A DNA stretch of 64,000 nt, taken from JAFGMQ01 sp036733345 (GTDB lineage: Bacteria > Desulfobacterota > DSM-4660 > Desulfatiglandales > Desulfatiglandaceae). Where the stretch lies: assembly GCA_036733345.1 (NCBI GenBank), contig DAINAR010000005.1, positions 39,536 through 103,535 on the forward strand, given 5' to 3'. The first letter of the stretch is position 1. The number at the start of each line of letters is the position of its first letter. Below the pieces are notes generated by a model. The model saw only the letters and a program-made list of their open reading frames with translations. It was not told where the DNA came from and searched no databases. The position numbers were made by a program, and so were the translations under genes. Shown piece by piece: positions 36,901 to 45,575 of this stretch.

Positions 36901-38012
36901 CCACTTTAAAAATTCGCGATGGACAGGAAGTACAGCCTGATCAGGTATTAGCTGAATGGGATCCTTTTACCATACCAATTTTAACAGAGATACCTGGTAC
37001 TATAAAATTTGGCGATGTTATTGAAGGCGTTACAATGCAGGAAAAGAGGGATAATGTTACCGGCAAGATCAGCAGGGTAATAGTTGACTCGCGCAACCTG
37101 GAGATTAAACCTCGTATTTCCATAAAGGATAGTGCCGGAACAACTGGAATCCTGCCAGGCAGTGCAAAGGCAAGTGCCAGGTATTATCTGCCTGTTGGTG
37201 CAATTATTATGGTAAATGAAGGAACTGAGGTTGGATCTGGAAGTGTTCTGGCTAAGATCCCCAGAGAGACCACAAAGACCAAAGATATTACCGGAGGTTT
37301 GCCTCGGGTTGCTGAGCTTTTTGAAGTGAGAAAACCGAAGGATGTTGCAATAATCAGCGACATTGATGGTGTAGTTTCCTTTGGAAAATATACTAAAGGT
37401 AAAAGAAAGATGACCATTACTCCAGAAGTCGGTGAACCCGTAAATTATTTTATTGCAAGAGGGAGACATGTAAGTGTCCTTGAAGGCGATTATGTAAGGG
37501 CTGGTGAGGCATTAATGGATGGTTCTGCAGAACCACACGATATCCTTAGAATTAGAGGTCTCAAGGAACTGGCAAGATATCTGGTAGATGAAGTCCAGGA
37601 GGTTTACAGACTGCAGGGGGTAAGAATTAACGATAAACACATAGAAGTTATTGTCCGACAGATGTTGCGGCAGGTAAGGGTCACGGATGTTGGCGATTCA
37701 AATTTACTGTTGGGTGAGCATGTTGAGAAATGGCGCTTTGAAGAGGTAAACAAAGCAATTGTTGAGCAGGGAGGCAGACCGGCTGCTGCTGAACCATTAC
37801 TCCTTGGTATTACCAAGGCGTCTCTCAGCACGGAGAGTTTCATATCGGCAGCTTCTTTTCAGGAGACAACCAAGGTTTTATCAGATGCCAGTGTGGCAGG
37901 TAAGATAGATTGTCTGAAAGGCCTCAAGGAAAATGTTATTATGGGTCGTTTGATTCCTGCAGGTACAGGCATTAAGAGATATAGAAATATCGGAATAGGT
38001 GTAACAGCATAA
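33939..38012 (+). CDS. rpoC: RNA polymerase beta' subunit
   Basis: The 1357-residue protein has the N-terminal zinc site (CNCGKYKRMKHRGIVCEKCG), the catalytic NADFDGDQMAVH, the second cysteine cluster (CESKRGVCKKCYGRDL) and the trigger-loop region (QSIGEPGTQLTMRTFHIGG). It forms the active centre of RNA polymerase with RpoB. The start is TTG at 33939, with AAGGAGAG nearby and the usual MEELYSFF-type N-terminus. Confidence 0.98.
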   Translation: MEELYSFFAKPKDPSSFNAVKISLASPEKIREWSYGEVKKPETINYRTFKPERDGLFCSKIFGPIKDYECNCGKYKRMKHRGIVCEKCGVEVIQSKVRRERMGHIELAAPVAHIWFLKCLPSKVGNILDLTLKDLERVLYFEAYIVIDPKDTPLEKGSLLTDEQLQQARESYGDRFEAGIGAEAIQAMLRSVNLDDLYESLRVEMATSKSDAKRKKIAKRLKIIDAFRESKNRPEWLIMDVIPVLPPDLRPLVPLDGGRFATSDLNDLYRRVINRNNRLKRLLELNAPDIIIRNEKRMLQESVDVLFDNGRRGKVVTGANKRPFKSLSDMLKGKQGRFRQNLLGKRVDYSGRSVIVVGPDLRLHQCGLPKKMALEIFKPFIYNKLDEKGLITSIKSAKKMVERETPEVWDALDEVVREYCILLNRAPTLHRLGIQAFEPILIEGKAIQLHPLVCTAFNADFDGDQMAVHVPLSIEAQIEARVLMMSTNNILSPANGEPIIVPSQDIVLGIYYLTREKPFCKGEGKIFSNPKEVRIAYDAGELDLHASIKVRIHGQIYETTTGRIFLYEILPESLPFELLNKVMSKKELRNLINESYRRAGIKTTVILADRLKDMGYKYATLSGISISMKDMVIPSKKSQIIEKAENEAKKIEDQYISGLITDGEKYNKVVDIWSQSTEDVAAEMMKEMAVEVVEDPEKGKTEVGSFNSIYMMSDSGARGSKDQTRQLAGMRGLMAKPSGEIIETPITSNFREGLTVLQYFISTHGARKGLADTALKTANSGYLTRRLVDVAQDAIITQEDCGTMDGIWVDTLVEAGEILQRVGERILGRVALQDIVDPVTGELLVSANEEINEEKVARIENAGIEKVNIRSVLTCESKRGVCKKCYGRDLAHGHEVNIGEAVGIVAAQSIGEPGTQLTMRTFHIGGTASKRVEQSTIHPRNQGQIKFINLKTVENQEGNLVVMNRNGEIAILGKGGREVERYPLLYGATLKIRDGQEVQPDQVLAEWDPFTIPILTEIPGTIKFGDVIEGVTMQEKRDNVTGKISRVIVDSRNLEIKPRISIKDSAGTTGILPGSAKASARYYLPVGAIIMVNEGTEVGSGSVLAKIPRETTKTKDITGGLPRVAELFEVRKPKDVAIISDIDGVVSFGKYTKGKRKMTITPEVGEPVNYFIARGRHVSVLEGDYVRAGEALMDGSAEPHDILRIRGLKELARYLVDEVQEVYRLQGVRINDKHIEVIVRQMLRQVRVTDVGDSNLLLGEHVEKWRFEEVNKAIVEQGGRPAAAEPLLLGITKASLSTESFISAASFQETTKVLSDASVAGKIDCLKGLKENVIMGRLIPAGTGIKRYRNIGIGVTA

Positions 38013-38161
38013 AACTGTGGAAAAAATCCTGGCTTAACGGTTGAGAGTGATTTGTTAAAATATTTTTCCTGATTTTGCCGTTAAAATATAAGGAGCAGGC
38101 TCAGGTCTTAGTTAGTAAAGTTTTTTGGTAATAAATTGTTTTGATATTTAATGAAAAGACC

Positions 38162-38190
38162 TTGACAAATTCTTCAACAAAAAATATAAA
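38162..38190 (+). promoter_or_regulatory. sigma-70-type promoter of the str (rpsL) operon
   Basis: TTGACA at 38162-38167 and TATAAA at 38185-38190 are separated by exactly 17 bases, a near-consensus match, and lie about 95 bases before rpsL in the 272-bp gap after rpoC. Confidence 0.78.
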
Positions 38191-38284
38191 GAACGTTTTT
38201 GGCTGGGTAATTACATGCCGATTAGTTGTCAACTTGGATTTCGATATCGTGTTTGAAAAAGGCTTTGATATTTAAGGAGATTTT

Positions 38285-38662
38285 ATGCCAACTATTAACC
38301 AGTTGATTAGAAAGGGCCGTAGTAAGCCTAACAAAAAGGTTAAGACACCAGCACTCCAGGGTGCACCTCAAAGGAGAGGCGTTTGTGTAAGGGTATATAC
38401 GTCTACACCAAAAAAGCCAAATTCAGCTCTCCGTAAAGTGGCAAGGGTTAGATTGACTAACGGAATTGAAGTAACATCTTATATCCCCGGTATGGGGCAT
38501 AACCTTCAGGAGCATTCGGTCGTTCTGATCAGAGGAGGACGAGTGAAGGATTTACCTGGGGTAAGGTATCATATTATTAGAGGTACCATGGATACAACGG
38601 GTGTTGATGACCGTCGGCAGGGTCGATCAAGGTATGGGGCCAAAAGACCGAAAACACTATAG
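38285..38662 (+). CDS. rpsL: 30S ribosomal protein S12
   Basis: The 125-residue protein carries KKPNSALRKVARVRL and the GGRVKDLPGVRYHIIRG loop. The lysines of PKKPNSA, whose mutation gives streptomycin resistance in other bacteria, are the ordinary ones. TAAGGAG precedes the ATG. The nearby promoter suggests this is the first gene of the str operon. Confidence 0.98.
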   Translation: MPTINQLIRKGRSKPNKKVKTPALQGAPQRRGVCVRVYTSTPKKPNSALRKVARVRLTNGIEVTSYIPGMGHNLQEHSVVLIRGGRVKDLPGVRYHIIRGTMDTTGVDDRRQGRSRYGAKRPKTL

Positions 38663-38705
38663 AGTAAACCTGATAGCATTCAAGTGATTTTTTTTGGAGA
38701 TTTTT

Positions 38706-39176
38706 ATGCCCAGGAGAAGAGCGATTGCCAAACGCGAAATTTTATCTGATACAAAGTATGAAAGCGTGCTGGTAGCAAAATTTATTAATAACCTTATGAA
38801 GAAAGGCAAAAAAAGTATAGCCCAGGAAATTCTTTATAAGGCGCTTGATATTATAAATGATAAATTACAGGAAGACCCTTTTGCAGTTTTTCAGAAGGCT
38901 CTTGAAAACGTGAAACCTGTAGTTGAGGTAAAATCCCGAAGGGTTGGTGGTTCTACTTACCAGGTTCCTACGGAAGTGAGGCCAGCCAGAAGGCAGGCCC
39001 TTGGCATACGATGGATTATAAGTTTTGCTAAAGCGAGGAGTGAAAAGACGATGGCGGCCAAACTGGCGGCTGAGTTGATTGATGCAGCTAATTTGAGGGG
39101 AGCTTCAATAAAAAAGAAGGAAGATACCCATAAAATGGCTGAGGCCAACAAGGCTTTTGCTCATTATCGCTGGTAG
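38706..39176 (+). CDS. rpsG: 30S ribosomal protein S7
   Basis: The 156-residue protein begins MPRRRAIAKRE, as S7 usually does, and contains GGSTYQVPTEVRP and a C-terminal AHYRW. The ATG at 38706 has GGAGA upstream; a TTG four codons earlier is in frame but would eat the ribosome site. S7 nucleates assembly of the small-subunit head. fusA, which usually follows, is absent. Confidence 0.97.
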   Translation: MPRRRAIAKREILSDTKYESVLVAKFINNLMKKGKKSIAQEILYKALDIINDKLQEDPFAVFQKALENVKPVVEVKSRRVGGSTYQVPTEVRPARRQALGIRWIISFAKARSEKTMAAKLAAELIDAANLRGASIKKKEDTHKMAEANKAFAHYRW

Positions 39177-39310
39177 TATTGATTTCTGATAAAAGTTTTT
39201 ATAATTGACAATCTAATAATAAATATTAATCAAATGGTTTGTTGCTTGGAAAAGGATGTGAAATAGGGACGCCGCTTTTTTAAAGGAAACGTCTTTAGGG
39301 AGGATGAGAG

Positions 39311-40504
39311 ATGTCTAAGAAGAAATTTGAGAGGACTAAGCCGCATGTAAACGTAGGGACGATAGGGCATATAGATCATGGCAAGACGACATTGACTGCG
39401 GCGATTACGAAGCATTTACAGAACAGGGGAATGGCGGATTATGTGCCATTTGATGAGATAGACAAGGCTCCTGAGGAGAAGGCACGTGGAATAACGATAG
39501 CGACGGCGCATGTTGAGTATCAGACTGATAAGAGGCATTATGCGCATGTAGACTGTCCTGGTCATGCGGATTACATAAAGAATATGATTACCGGTGCTGC
39601 GCAGATGGACGGAGCGATACTGGTAGTAGGAGCTGATGATGGACCGATGCCGCAGACACGGGAGCATATACTGCTTGCGCGTCAGGTTGGAGTTCCTAGC
39701 ATAGTGGTATTTTTAAACAAGTGTGACATGGTAGATGATGAGGAATTGATAGAGTTAGTAGAGCTGGAGTTAAGGGAGCTATTGACGAAGTATGAATTTC
39801 CAGGGGATGATACGCCTATCATAAGAGGTAGTGCATTAAAGGCTCTGGAGAGTGATGATTCAGATTCTGAGGAAGTGAAGCCTATATTTGAATTAATGGA
39901 TGCGATTGATTCATTCATACCTGAGCCGGTAAGGGATAAGGACAAGCCTTTTTTGATGCCGATAGAGGATGTATTTACGATATCTGGAAGGGGGACGGTA
40001 GTTACAGGCCGAGTGGAGCGTGGAGTGATCAATGTAGGAGATGAAGTTGAGATAGTAGGGATTACGGACACGGCGAAGACGGTGTGTACTGGCGTTGAGA
40101 TGTTCAGGAAGATACTGGATCAGGGTCAGGCAGGAGATAACATAGGTGTATTGCTAAGAGGTACGAAGAGAGACGAAGTACAGCGGGGCCAGGTGGTAGC
40201 GAAACCTGGTTCAATCACGCCGCACACTAAATTCAAGGCTGAAGCGTACATATTGACGAAGGAAGAGGGTGGTCGTCATACTCCGTTTTTCAATGGTTAC
40301 CGTCCTCAGTTTTATTTCAGGACGACGGACGTGACGGGTGTGGTCACATTGCCTGAAGGGATTGAGATGGTAATGCCTGGGGATAATGTCTCGATTGAGA
40401 TCAATCTGATCATGCCGATAGCAATGGAGAAGGAATTGAATTTTGCTATTCGTGAAGGTGGAAGAACAGTAGGCGCTGGCGTTATAAGCGAGATCATTGA
40501 GTAG
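39311..40504 (+). CDS. tuf: elongation factor Tu, copy 2
   Basis: The encoded 397-residue protein is identical to copy 1, and I saw no nucleotide difference from 39297 to 40508. The identity starts four bases before the AGGATGAGAG ribosome site and ends four bases after the stop. It lies between rpsG and rpsJ, the usual tufA position, but without fusA in front. The odd ATA-, AAG- and GAG-rich codon use is shared. The stop codon is part of TAGGGGAT, which probably serves as the ribosome site of rpsJ. Confidence 0.98.
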   Translation: MSKKKFERTKPHVNVGTIGHIDHGKTTLTAAITKHLQNRGMADYVPFDEIDKAPEEKARGITIATAHVEYQTDKRHYAHVDCPGHADYIKNMITGAAQMDGAILVVGADDGPMPQTREHILLARQVGVPSIVVFLNKCDMVDDEELIELVELELRELLTKYEFPGDDTPIIRGSALKALESDDSDSEEVKPIFELMDAIDSFIPEPVRDKDKPFLMPIEDVFTISGRGTVVTGRVERGVINVGDEVEIVGITDTAKTVCTGVEMFRKILDQGQAGDNIGVLLRGTKRDEVQRGQVVAKPGSITPHTKFKAEAYILTKEEGGRHTPFFNGYRPQFYFRTTDVTGVVTLPEGIEMVMPGDNVSIEINLIMPIAMEKELNFAIREGGRTVGAGVISEIIE

Positions 40505-40515
40505 GGGATATGAAT

Positions 40516-40827
40516 ATGCTTACCAACCAGAAGATCAGAATAAGGTTGAAGGGATATGATCACAAGCTGCTTGATCAATCTGCAATTGAAATAGTGGAAA
40601 CCGCAAAAGAAACAGGCGCAAAGGTCGCAGGTCCCATCCCTCTTCCAACAGTGATCAATAAATACTGTGTCTTGAGATCGCCTCATGTGAATAAAAAGTC
40701 AAGAGAGCAGTTCGAAGTTAGAACCCATAAACGTTTATTGGATATTTTAGAGCCGACTCAGCAGACTGTGGATGCTCTTATGAAGCTTGATTTAGCTGCT
40801 GGGGTAGATGTTGAAATCAAACTGTAG
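40516..40827 (+). CDS. rpsJ: 30S ribosomal protein S10
   Basis: The 103-residue protein has the S10 pattern (QKIRIRLKGYDHKLLDQSA, GPIPLPT, EVRTHKRLLDI). The ATG at 40516 sits about eight bases after TAGGGG; another ATG at 40510 is in frame but too close to that site. S10 also serves as NusE in antitermination. Because it directly follows tuf, there is no room for a long S10 leader. Confidence 0.96.
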   Translation: MLTNQKIRIRLKGYDHKLLDQSAIEIVETAKETGAKVAGPIPLPTVINKYCVLRSPHVNKKSREQFEVRTHKRLLDILEPTQQTVDALMKLDLAAGVDVEIKL

Positions 40828-40884
40828 AATTTTATGAGCAGCTGGGCTGGTTATTGATTGCAGGAGATTTGGAGATTAATCCTA

Positions 40885-41505
40885 ATGGTCAAAAAGTTGT
40901 TTGGCAAAAAAATTGGAATGACAAGGTTTTTCATTGAAGAGGGGAAAAGTATCCCTGTAACCGTACTGGAAGTCGGCCCTTGCGTCGTAATACAGAAAAA
41001 AACTCTATTAAAAGATGGCTATAATGCAATCCAGGTAGGTTATTCTACCCAGAAAAAAGGTAGGGTAAATAAGGCTCTGGCAGGGCACTTTAAGGTCGCT
41101 GGAGATAGGTATTTCGCCCATCTCAAAGAAATTTTGATAGAAGATGCAGAGGATTTTGATCTCGGCCAGGAGATAACTTCAGAGGTATTTAATATCGGTG
41201 ATTTAGTAAATGTAAGCGGGCTGAGCAAAGGAAGAGGCTTTAGTGGGGTTATGAAGAGATGGGGATTCTCCGGTGGAAGAAAGACTCACGGCTCCAGATC
41301 CCATAGAATCCCCGGCTCGATTGGCAGCAGTGCTACACCCGGAAGAGTTCAGAAGGGAAGAAAACTTCCGGGAAGAATGGGAAATCAACGTGTAACAGTA
41401 AAAAACCTTGAAATAGTAGACATAAGGCCTGAAATTGATTTGGTTTTAGTTAAGGGTGCTGTGCCAGGAAGCCGTAACGGTCTTGTCGAGTTAAGCAGGG
41501 TTTAG
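40885..41505 (+). CDS. rplC: 50S ribosomal protein L3
   Basis: The 206-residue protein starts MVKKLFGKKIGMT and contains GRGFSGVMKRWGFSGGRKTHGS, the L3 signature. The ATG at 40885 has GGAGA about ten bases upstream; an earlier TTG in frame is not credible. L3 lies near the peptidyl transferase centre. Confidence 0.97.
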   Translation: MVKKLFGKKIGMTRFFIEEGKSIPVTVLEVGPCVVIQKKTLLKDGYNAIQVGYSTQKKGRVNKALAGHFKVAGDRYFAHLKEILIEDAEDFDLGQEITSEVFNIGDLVNVSGLSKGRGFSGVMKRWGFSGGRKTHGSRSHRIPGSIGSSATPGRVQKGRKLPGRMGNQRVTVKNLEIVDIRPEIDLVLVKGAVPGSRNGLVELSRV

Positions 41506-41571
41506 GATATTTATTGAATTTAGGACAGAACTGAGAAAAGGCTATATAAGGTTTTCTGAGTTTTATTTGAA

Positions 41572-41613
41572 ATAAAGTCTGTCTGGTTTTTTTCGAGACC
41601 CGGCTGACTTTAT
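41572..41613 (+). other. intercistronic hairpin between rplC and rplD
   Basis: ATAAAGTC (41572-41579) pairs perfectly with GACTTTAT (41606-41613), and the helix can extend inward with mismatches and G-U pairs around a T-rich loop. It may be an RNA processing site. Confidence 0.55.
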
Positions 41614-41631
41614 AATAGTAAGAGGCGTGAA

Positions 41632-42255
41632 ATGACTTTTGTGGATGTTTTCAATCTTCAAAAAGAAAAAATATCTGAAGTAGAGCTGAAAAGTGAAGTC
41701 TTTGATGTTCCAATAAAACAACATATCCTGCATCAAGTTGTTGTCAGCCAGCTTGCCATCTACAGATCAGGGACTGCTGATACCAAGACGCGTTCAGAGG
41801 TTTCCTGTTCAGGGACAAAACTTTGGAGGCAGAAAGGCACTGGCCGGGCAAGGGTAGGCTCCGGTTCTTCTCCGACAAGGAAAGGTGGCGGAGTTGCATT
41901 TGGACCTACTCCTCGTAAGTATATTAACAAGGTGCCGAAGAAAGTTAAAAAGGCTGCTTTAAGGATGGCTCTGACTGATAAGGTTCTTAGTGATCATTTT
42001 ATTGTAGTTGATAGTTTTCAGTTTTCTGAAATAAAGACAAAGAACTTTGTGGAAGTAATGAAAAGATTTGATGTGGATAAGGCCCTGATTGTGACTGAGG
42101 ATAAATCAGTCAATCTGGAAAAATCATCAAAAAACGTGCCATGGGTAAAAGTAATGCGGCATGAGGGAATAAATGTCTACGATATATTAAAGTATGATCA
42201 TTTTATATTAGAACAGTCAGCTATCCCAAAGATTGAGGAGGCGTTGATTTCGTAG
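41632..42255 (+). CDS. rplD: 50S ribosomal protein L4
   Basis: The 207-residue protein shows LWRQKGTGRARVGSGSSPTRKGGGVAFGP, here split by one residue, the extended loop of L4 that lines the exit tunnel. In other bacteria L4 represses its own operon. Its stop overlaps the GTG start of rplW by one base. Confidence 0.97.
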   Translation: MTFVDVFNLQKEKISEVELKSEVFDVPIKQHILHQVVVSQLAIYRSGTADTKTRSEVSCSGTKLWRQKGTGRARVGSGSSPTRKGGGVAFGPTPRKYINKVPKKVKKAALRMALTDKVLSDHFIVVDSFQFSEIKTKNFVEVMKRFDVDKALIVTEDKSVNLEKSSKNVPWVKVMRHEGINVYDILKYDHFILEQSAIPKIEEALIS

Positions 42256-42542
42256 TGGATATATATAAGGTTATTCAGGAGCCATGTATAACTGAAAAAG
42301 CGAGCCTGCTTAAAGGTGAATCGAATCAGGTCTCCTTCAAGGTTCATAGATGGGCAAATAAAATTGAAATAAGGCGAGCTGTTGAGAGCTTGTTAAAGGC
42401 TAAAGTTCTTGATGTTAGAACAATGAATGTTCTGGGAAAGAAGCGCAGAATGGGAAGAAATATCGGGAAAAAGTCGGATTGGAAAAAGGCGATTGTAAGG
42501 CTTGCAGAGGGACAGAACATTGAGGGTTTTGATGGGTTATAA
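42255..42542 (+). CDS. rplW: 50S ribosomal protein L23
   Basis: The 95-residue protein has the L23 pattern (VIQEPCITEKASLL, KVLDVRTMNVLGKKRRMGR). L23 lies at the exit tunnel and docks trigger factor and SRP. The start is GTG, sharing one base with the rplD stop, and GAGGCG lies upstream. Confidence 0.95.
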   Translation: MDIYKVIQEPCITEKASLLKGESNQVSFKVHRWANKIEIRRAVESLLKAKVLDVRTMNVLGKKRRMGRNIGKKSDWKKAIVRLAEGQNIEGFDGL

Positions 42543-42751
42543 GAATAACCTGTTCTTTTATAATACGCTAAAGTCGCTTAGATTATAAGTAGTTTTATAT
42601 ATTCGTGATTTGAAGTTGTAAATAAGTTTTATGAATAGGAGGAGATTTCAAAATATTCAATTTTTTCAGGATTAACATTGGAAAAAGGGATCTTTTGAAA
42701 TTCCCTCAATAAGTAAAAACAATAAATAAGCCAGATACTGCGGAGCAGGAA

Positions 42752-43582
42752 ATGGGTATTAAGACTAATAAACCAACATCACCGGGAAGAAGATTCCAGA
42801 CTTGTTCTGAATTTGATGAGATAACTAAGAAAAAGCCTGAAAAAGGCCTGCTGAAAACCTTAAAAAATACGGGCGGCAGAAATGTTGCAGGCCGAATGAC
42901 CAGCCGGCATAGAGGGGGAGGCCATAAGCGGAAGTACAGAGTTATAGATTTTAAAAGGGACAAGGAAGGGATTGCTGCAAAAGTCGCTTCAATTGAATAT
43001 GATCCTAATCGCTCGGCCAATATAGCACTGCTTCATTATGCGGATGGAGAAAAGCGTTATATTCTGGCCCCTACAAAGCTTTCAGTTGGGGATAAGGTTG
43101 TGGCTGGTTCTGGCTCTGAAATTAGGGTAGGCAATGCAATTCCTTTAAGAGAGATGCCTTTAGGTACTTATGTTCATAATATAGAGCTTAATGTCGGTCA
43201 TGGAGGTCAGTTAGCCAGGGGTGCTGGAGCATATGCTCAGTTAATGGCCAAGGAAGGAAAATATGTTCAACTGAAACTTCCTTCTGGTGAAGTGCGAATG
43301 ATTCTTCAGGGATGTAAGGCTACTATAGGTCAGGTAGGCAACCTGGACCATGAGAAAATATCAATCGGAAAGGCTGGCAGAAACCGATGGCTGGGAAAAA
43401 GACCACATGTTAGAGGTGTGGCTATGAACCCTGTGGATCACCCGCATGGCGGAGGAGAAGGTAAGTCATCAGGTGGTCGTCACCCTGTGACTCCCTGGGG
43501 TGTTCCTACAAAGGGCTATAAGACAAGGGTTAAAAAGGCGAGTGACAATCTTATTGTAAGAAGAAAAACAAGTAAGAAATAA
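42752..43582 (+). CDS. rplB: 50S ribosomal protein L2
   Basis: The 276-residue protein has GRNVAGRMTSRHRGGGHKRKYR, here as NVAGRMTSRHRGGGHKRKYR, and the C-terminal VRGVAMNPVDHPHGGGEGK with the conserved histidine near the peptidyl transferase centre. A 209-base gap precedes it. GGAGCAGG lies before the ATG. Confidence 0.97.
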   Translation: MGIKTNKPTSPGRRFQTCSEFDEITKKKPEKGLLKTLKNTGGRNVAGRMTSRHRGGGHKRKYRVIDFKRDKEGIAAKVASIEYDPNRSANIALLHYADGEKRYILAPTKLSVGDKVVAGSGSEIRVGNAIPLREMPLGTYVHNIELNVGHGGQLARGAGAYAQLMAKEGKYVQLKLPSGEVRMILQGCKATIGQVGNLDHEKISIGKAGRNRWLGKRPHVRGVAMNPVDHPHGGGEGKSSGGRHPVTPWGVPTKGYKTRVKKASDNLIVRRKTSKK

Positions 43583-43640
43583 TTAAGTATTATAGATAAT
43601 AAGTTGTGCGTTTTATGTAGAAAGACGAGGAGGATAGATT

Positions 43641-43931
43641 TTGCCAAGATCGCTTAAAAAAGGACCGTTCGTTGATGATCATTTGTTAAAAAAAGTTAAG
43701 GTATCTGTGGATACAATGAGCAGAAAAATCATCAAAACATGGTCGCGCAGATCAACCATACTTCCGGAGTTTGTTGGTTTAACCTTTGCTGTTCATAACG
43801 GCAAAAAGTTTTTACCTGTATTTGTTACTGAAGACATGGTTGGACACAAATTAGGCGAATTCGCTCCGACGAGAACTTTTTATGGGCACGCTGGTGATAG
43901 GAAAACAAAACTGAAAGGTAAGAAAAAATAA
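43641..43931 (+). CDS. rpsS: 30S ribosomal protein S19
   Basis: The 96-residue protein begins PRSLKKGPFVDDHLLKK and contains TWSRRSTILPEFVGLT and GHKLGEFAPTRTF. The start is TTG at 43641, with GAGGAGGATAG just before it. Confidence 0.96.
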   Translation: MPRSLKKGPFVDDHLLKKVKVSVDTMSRKIIKTWSRRSTILPEFVGLTFAVHNGKKFLPVFVTEDMVGHKLGEFAPTRTFYGHAGDRKTKLKGKKK

Positions 43932-44045
43932 CGAGGCCCTTAAAATCAGCTTTATGTCTTTGATAAAAGAAAACATATTTTATGGTAACCCAATATTTTG
44001 CTGATAGCTGTTGGCCTAAAATAGGATCATTAAAAAAGAGTTAAG

Positions 44046-44381
44046 ATGGAAACAAGGGCAGTTACAAGATTTATCAGGATTTCACCGCGGAAGGTTCGAT
44101 TGATAATGAATGAACTTCGAGGGCGAAAGGTAGAAGATGCTGTAAATATGCTTTCTTTTGCTCCTCAAAAAGGTGCAGGAATGCTGAAGAAGCTTATTAA
44201 CTCAGCAGCTTCAAATGCAGAGCAGAATTCTGCCATTGATGTTGATTCACTCTATATAAAGAATATATATGCTGATGAAGGGCCCATTCTTAAGAGGTTC
44301 AGGCCGAGAGCCCAGGGACGTTCCACGAGAATAAGAAAAAGGACCAGCCATTTGACAGTAGTTCTTGATGAGAAAAAATAG
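44046..44381 (+). CDS. rplV: 50S ribosomal protein L22
   Basis: The 111-residue protein has RISPRKVRLIMNELRGRKVEDA and the tunnel loop PRAQGRSTRIRKRTSHLTVVL. L22 lines the exit tunnel. rpsC follows after 125 bases. Confidence 0.96.
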   Translation: METRAVTRFIRISPRKVRLIMNELRGRKVEDAVNMLSFAPQKGAGMLKKLINSAASNAEQNSAIDVDSLYIKNIYADEGPILKRFRPRAQGRSTRIRKRTSHLTVVLDEKK

Positions 44382-44506
44382 TAAAGCCCAAGGATCTGTC
44401 AGGCTGTTCCTACTTAAAAAGTTTTTTACAATTTCAGGATGCTGATTTATTAAGCAATGGTATAAGAATTATATTATAATATCTTGCAGTGCAATGGAGG
44501 TTAATA

Positions 44507-45151
44507 TTGGGACAAAAAGTTCATCCAATCGGATTTAGATTGGGAATAAACAGGACTTGGGATTCAAGATGGTTTGCTGGAAAGCAGTACAGTGATTTTG
44601 TTATCGAAGATTTCAATATAAGGAAGTTTTTGAAAGAAAGGGTTTCCCAGGCCGGTGTTTCAAAGATAGAAATCGAAAGAGCTGCCAATAAAGTAAGAGT
44701 TCGGATCCATACTGCAAGACCGGGGATTATAATAGGTAAAAAAGGGGCTGAGATAGAAAAGGTAAAGAAAGACCTCGAAAATAAAATAAAGCGTGAAGTG
44801 ATTATTGATATTCAAGAAGTAAGAAAAGCTGAAGTGGATGCACAGTTAGTCGCAGAAAACGTTGCGTTGCAATTAGTGCGCAGAGTGGCCTTCAGACGTG
44901 CAATGAAAAAAAGTGTTAGCTCAGCCTTAAGGTTTGGAGCTCAGGGTATTAAAATTGCCTGTAGCGGAAGGCTGGGAGGAGCTGAAATGGCCCGGCGCGA
45001 ATGGTACAGGGAGGGCAGAGTCCCTTTACATACCATCAGGGCCGATATTGATTACGGTTTTGCTGAGGCGCGAACAACATACGGAATAATAGGTGTTAAA
45101 GTTATAATATTCAAAGGTGAAATATTGCCGGAAAAAAAGAAAAGGGTATAG
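44507..45151 (+). CDS. rpsC: 30S ribosomal protein S3
   Basis: The 214-residue protein begins GQKVHPIGFRLGINR and has the KH motif RPGIIIGKKGAEIEKVKKDL and GRLGGAEMARREWYREGRVP. The start is taken as TTG at 44507, six bases after ATGGAGG. A longer reading from a GTG at 44489 would run through that site. Confidence 0.95.
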   Translation: MGQKVHPIGFRLGINRTWDSRWFAGKQYSDFVIEDFNIRKFLKERVSQAGVSKIEIERAANKVRVRIHTARPGIIIGKKGAEIEKVKKDLENKIKREVIIDIQEVRKAEVDAQLVAENVALQLVRRVAFRRAMKKSVSSALRFGAQGIKIACSGRLGGAEMARREWYREGRVPLHTIRADIDYGFAEARTTYGIIGVKVIIFKGEILPEKKKRV

Positions 45152-45160
45152 GAAACATTT

Positions 45161-45571
45161 ATGCTGAGTCCGAAGAAGGTCAAATACCGCAAAAAACAAA
45201 AAGGCAGGACAAAAGGTAAGGCCATAAAGGGAAGTGCTCTGGAATTTGGTGACTACGGCTTACAGGCACTGGAATGTGGTTTTATGAGTTCACAGCAGAT
45301 AGAAGCCGCCCGAATCGCTGTTACGAGACATGTTAAACGTGGCGGAAAGATGTGGATCAGGGTTTTTCCTGATAAGCCGATTTGTAAAAAGCCTGCAGAA
45401 ACACGTATGGGAAAGGGAAAAGGTTCGCCTGAAGGCTGGGTTGCTGTTATTAAGCCTGGAAGAATATTATATGAATTAGAGGGCGTTGGAGAGAGTTTAG
45501 CTGCTGAGGCATTCCGTCTAGCTGGTCATAAGCTTCCATTTGCCACAAAATTTGTAAGCAGGAGATCTTAG
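45161..45571 (+). CDS. rplP: 50S ribosomal protein L16
   Basis: The 136-residue protein has MLSPKKVKYRKKQKGRTKG and the basic loop ETRMGKGKGSPEGWVAVIKPG. It sits beside the A site of the large subunit. Only nine bases separate it from rpsC. Confidence 0.97.
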   Translation: MLSPKKVKYRKKQKGRTKGKAIKGSALEFGDYGLQALECGFMSSQQIEAARIAVTRHVKRGGKMWIRVFPDKPICKKPAETRMGKGKGSPEGWVAVIKPGRILYELEGVGESLAAEAFRLAGHKLPFATKFVSRRS

Positions 45572-45575
45572 GGTC

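Noticed and set aside
42543..42751. Small gene in the 209-bp rplW-rplB spacer
   Set aside because: No open frame with a good ribosome site and protein-like composition.
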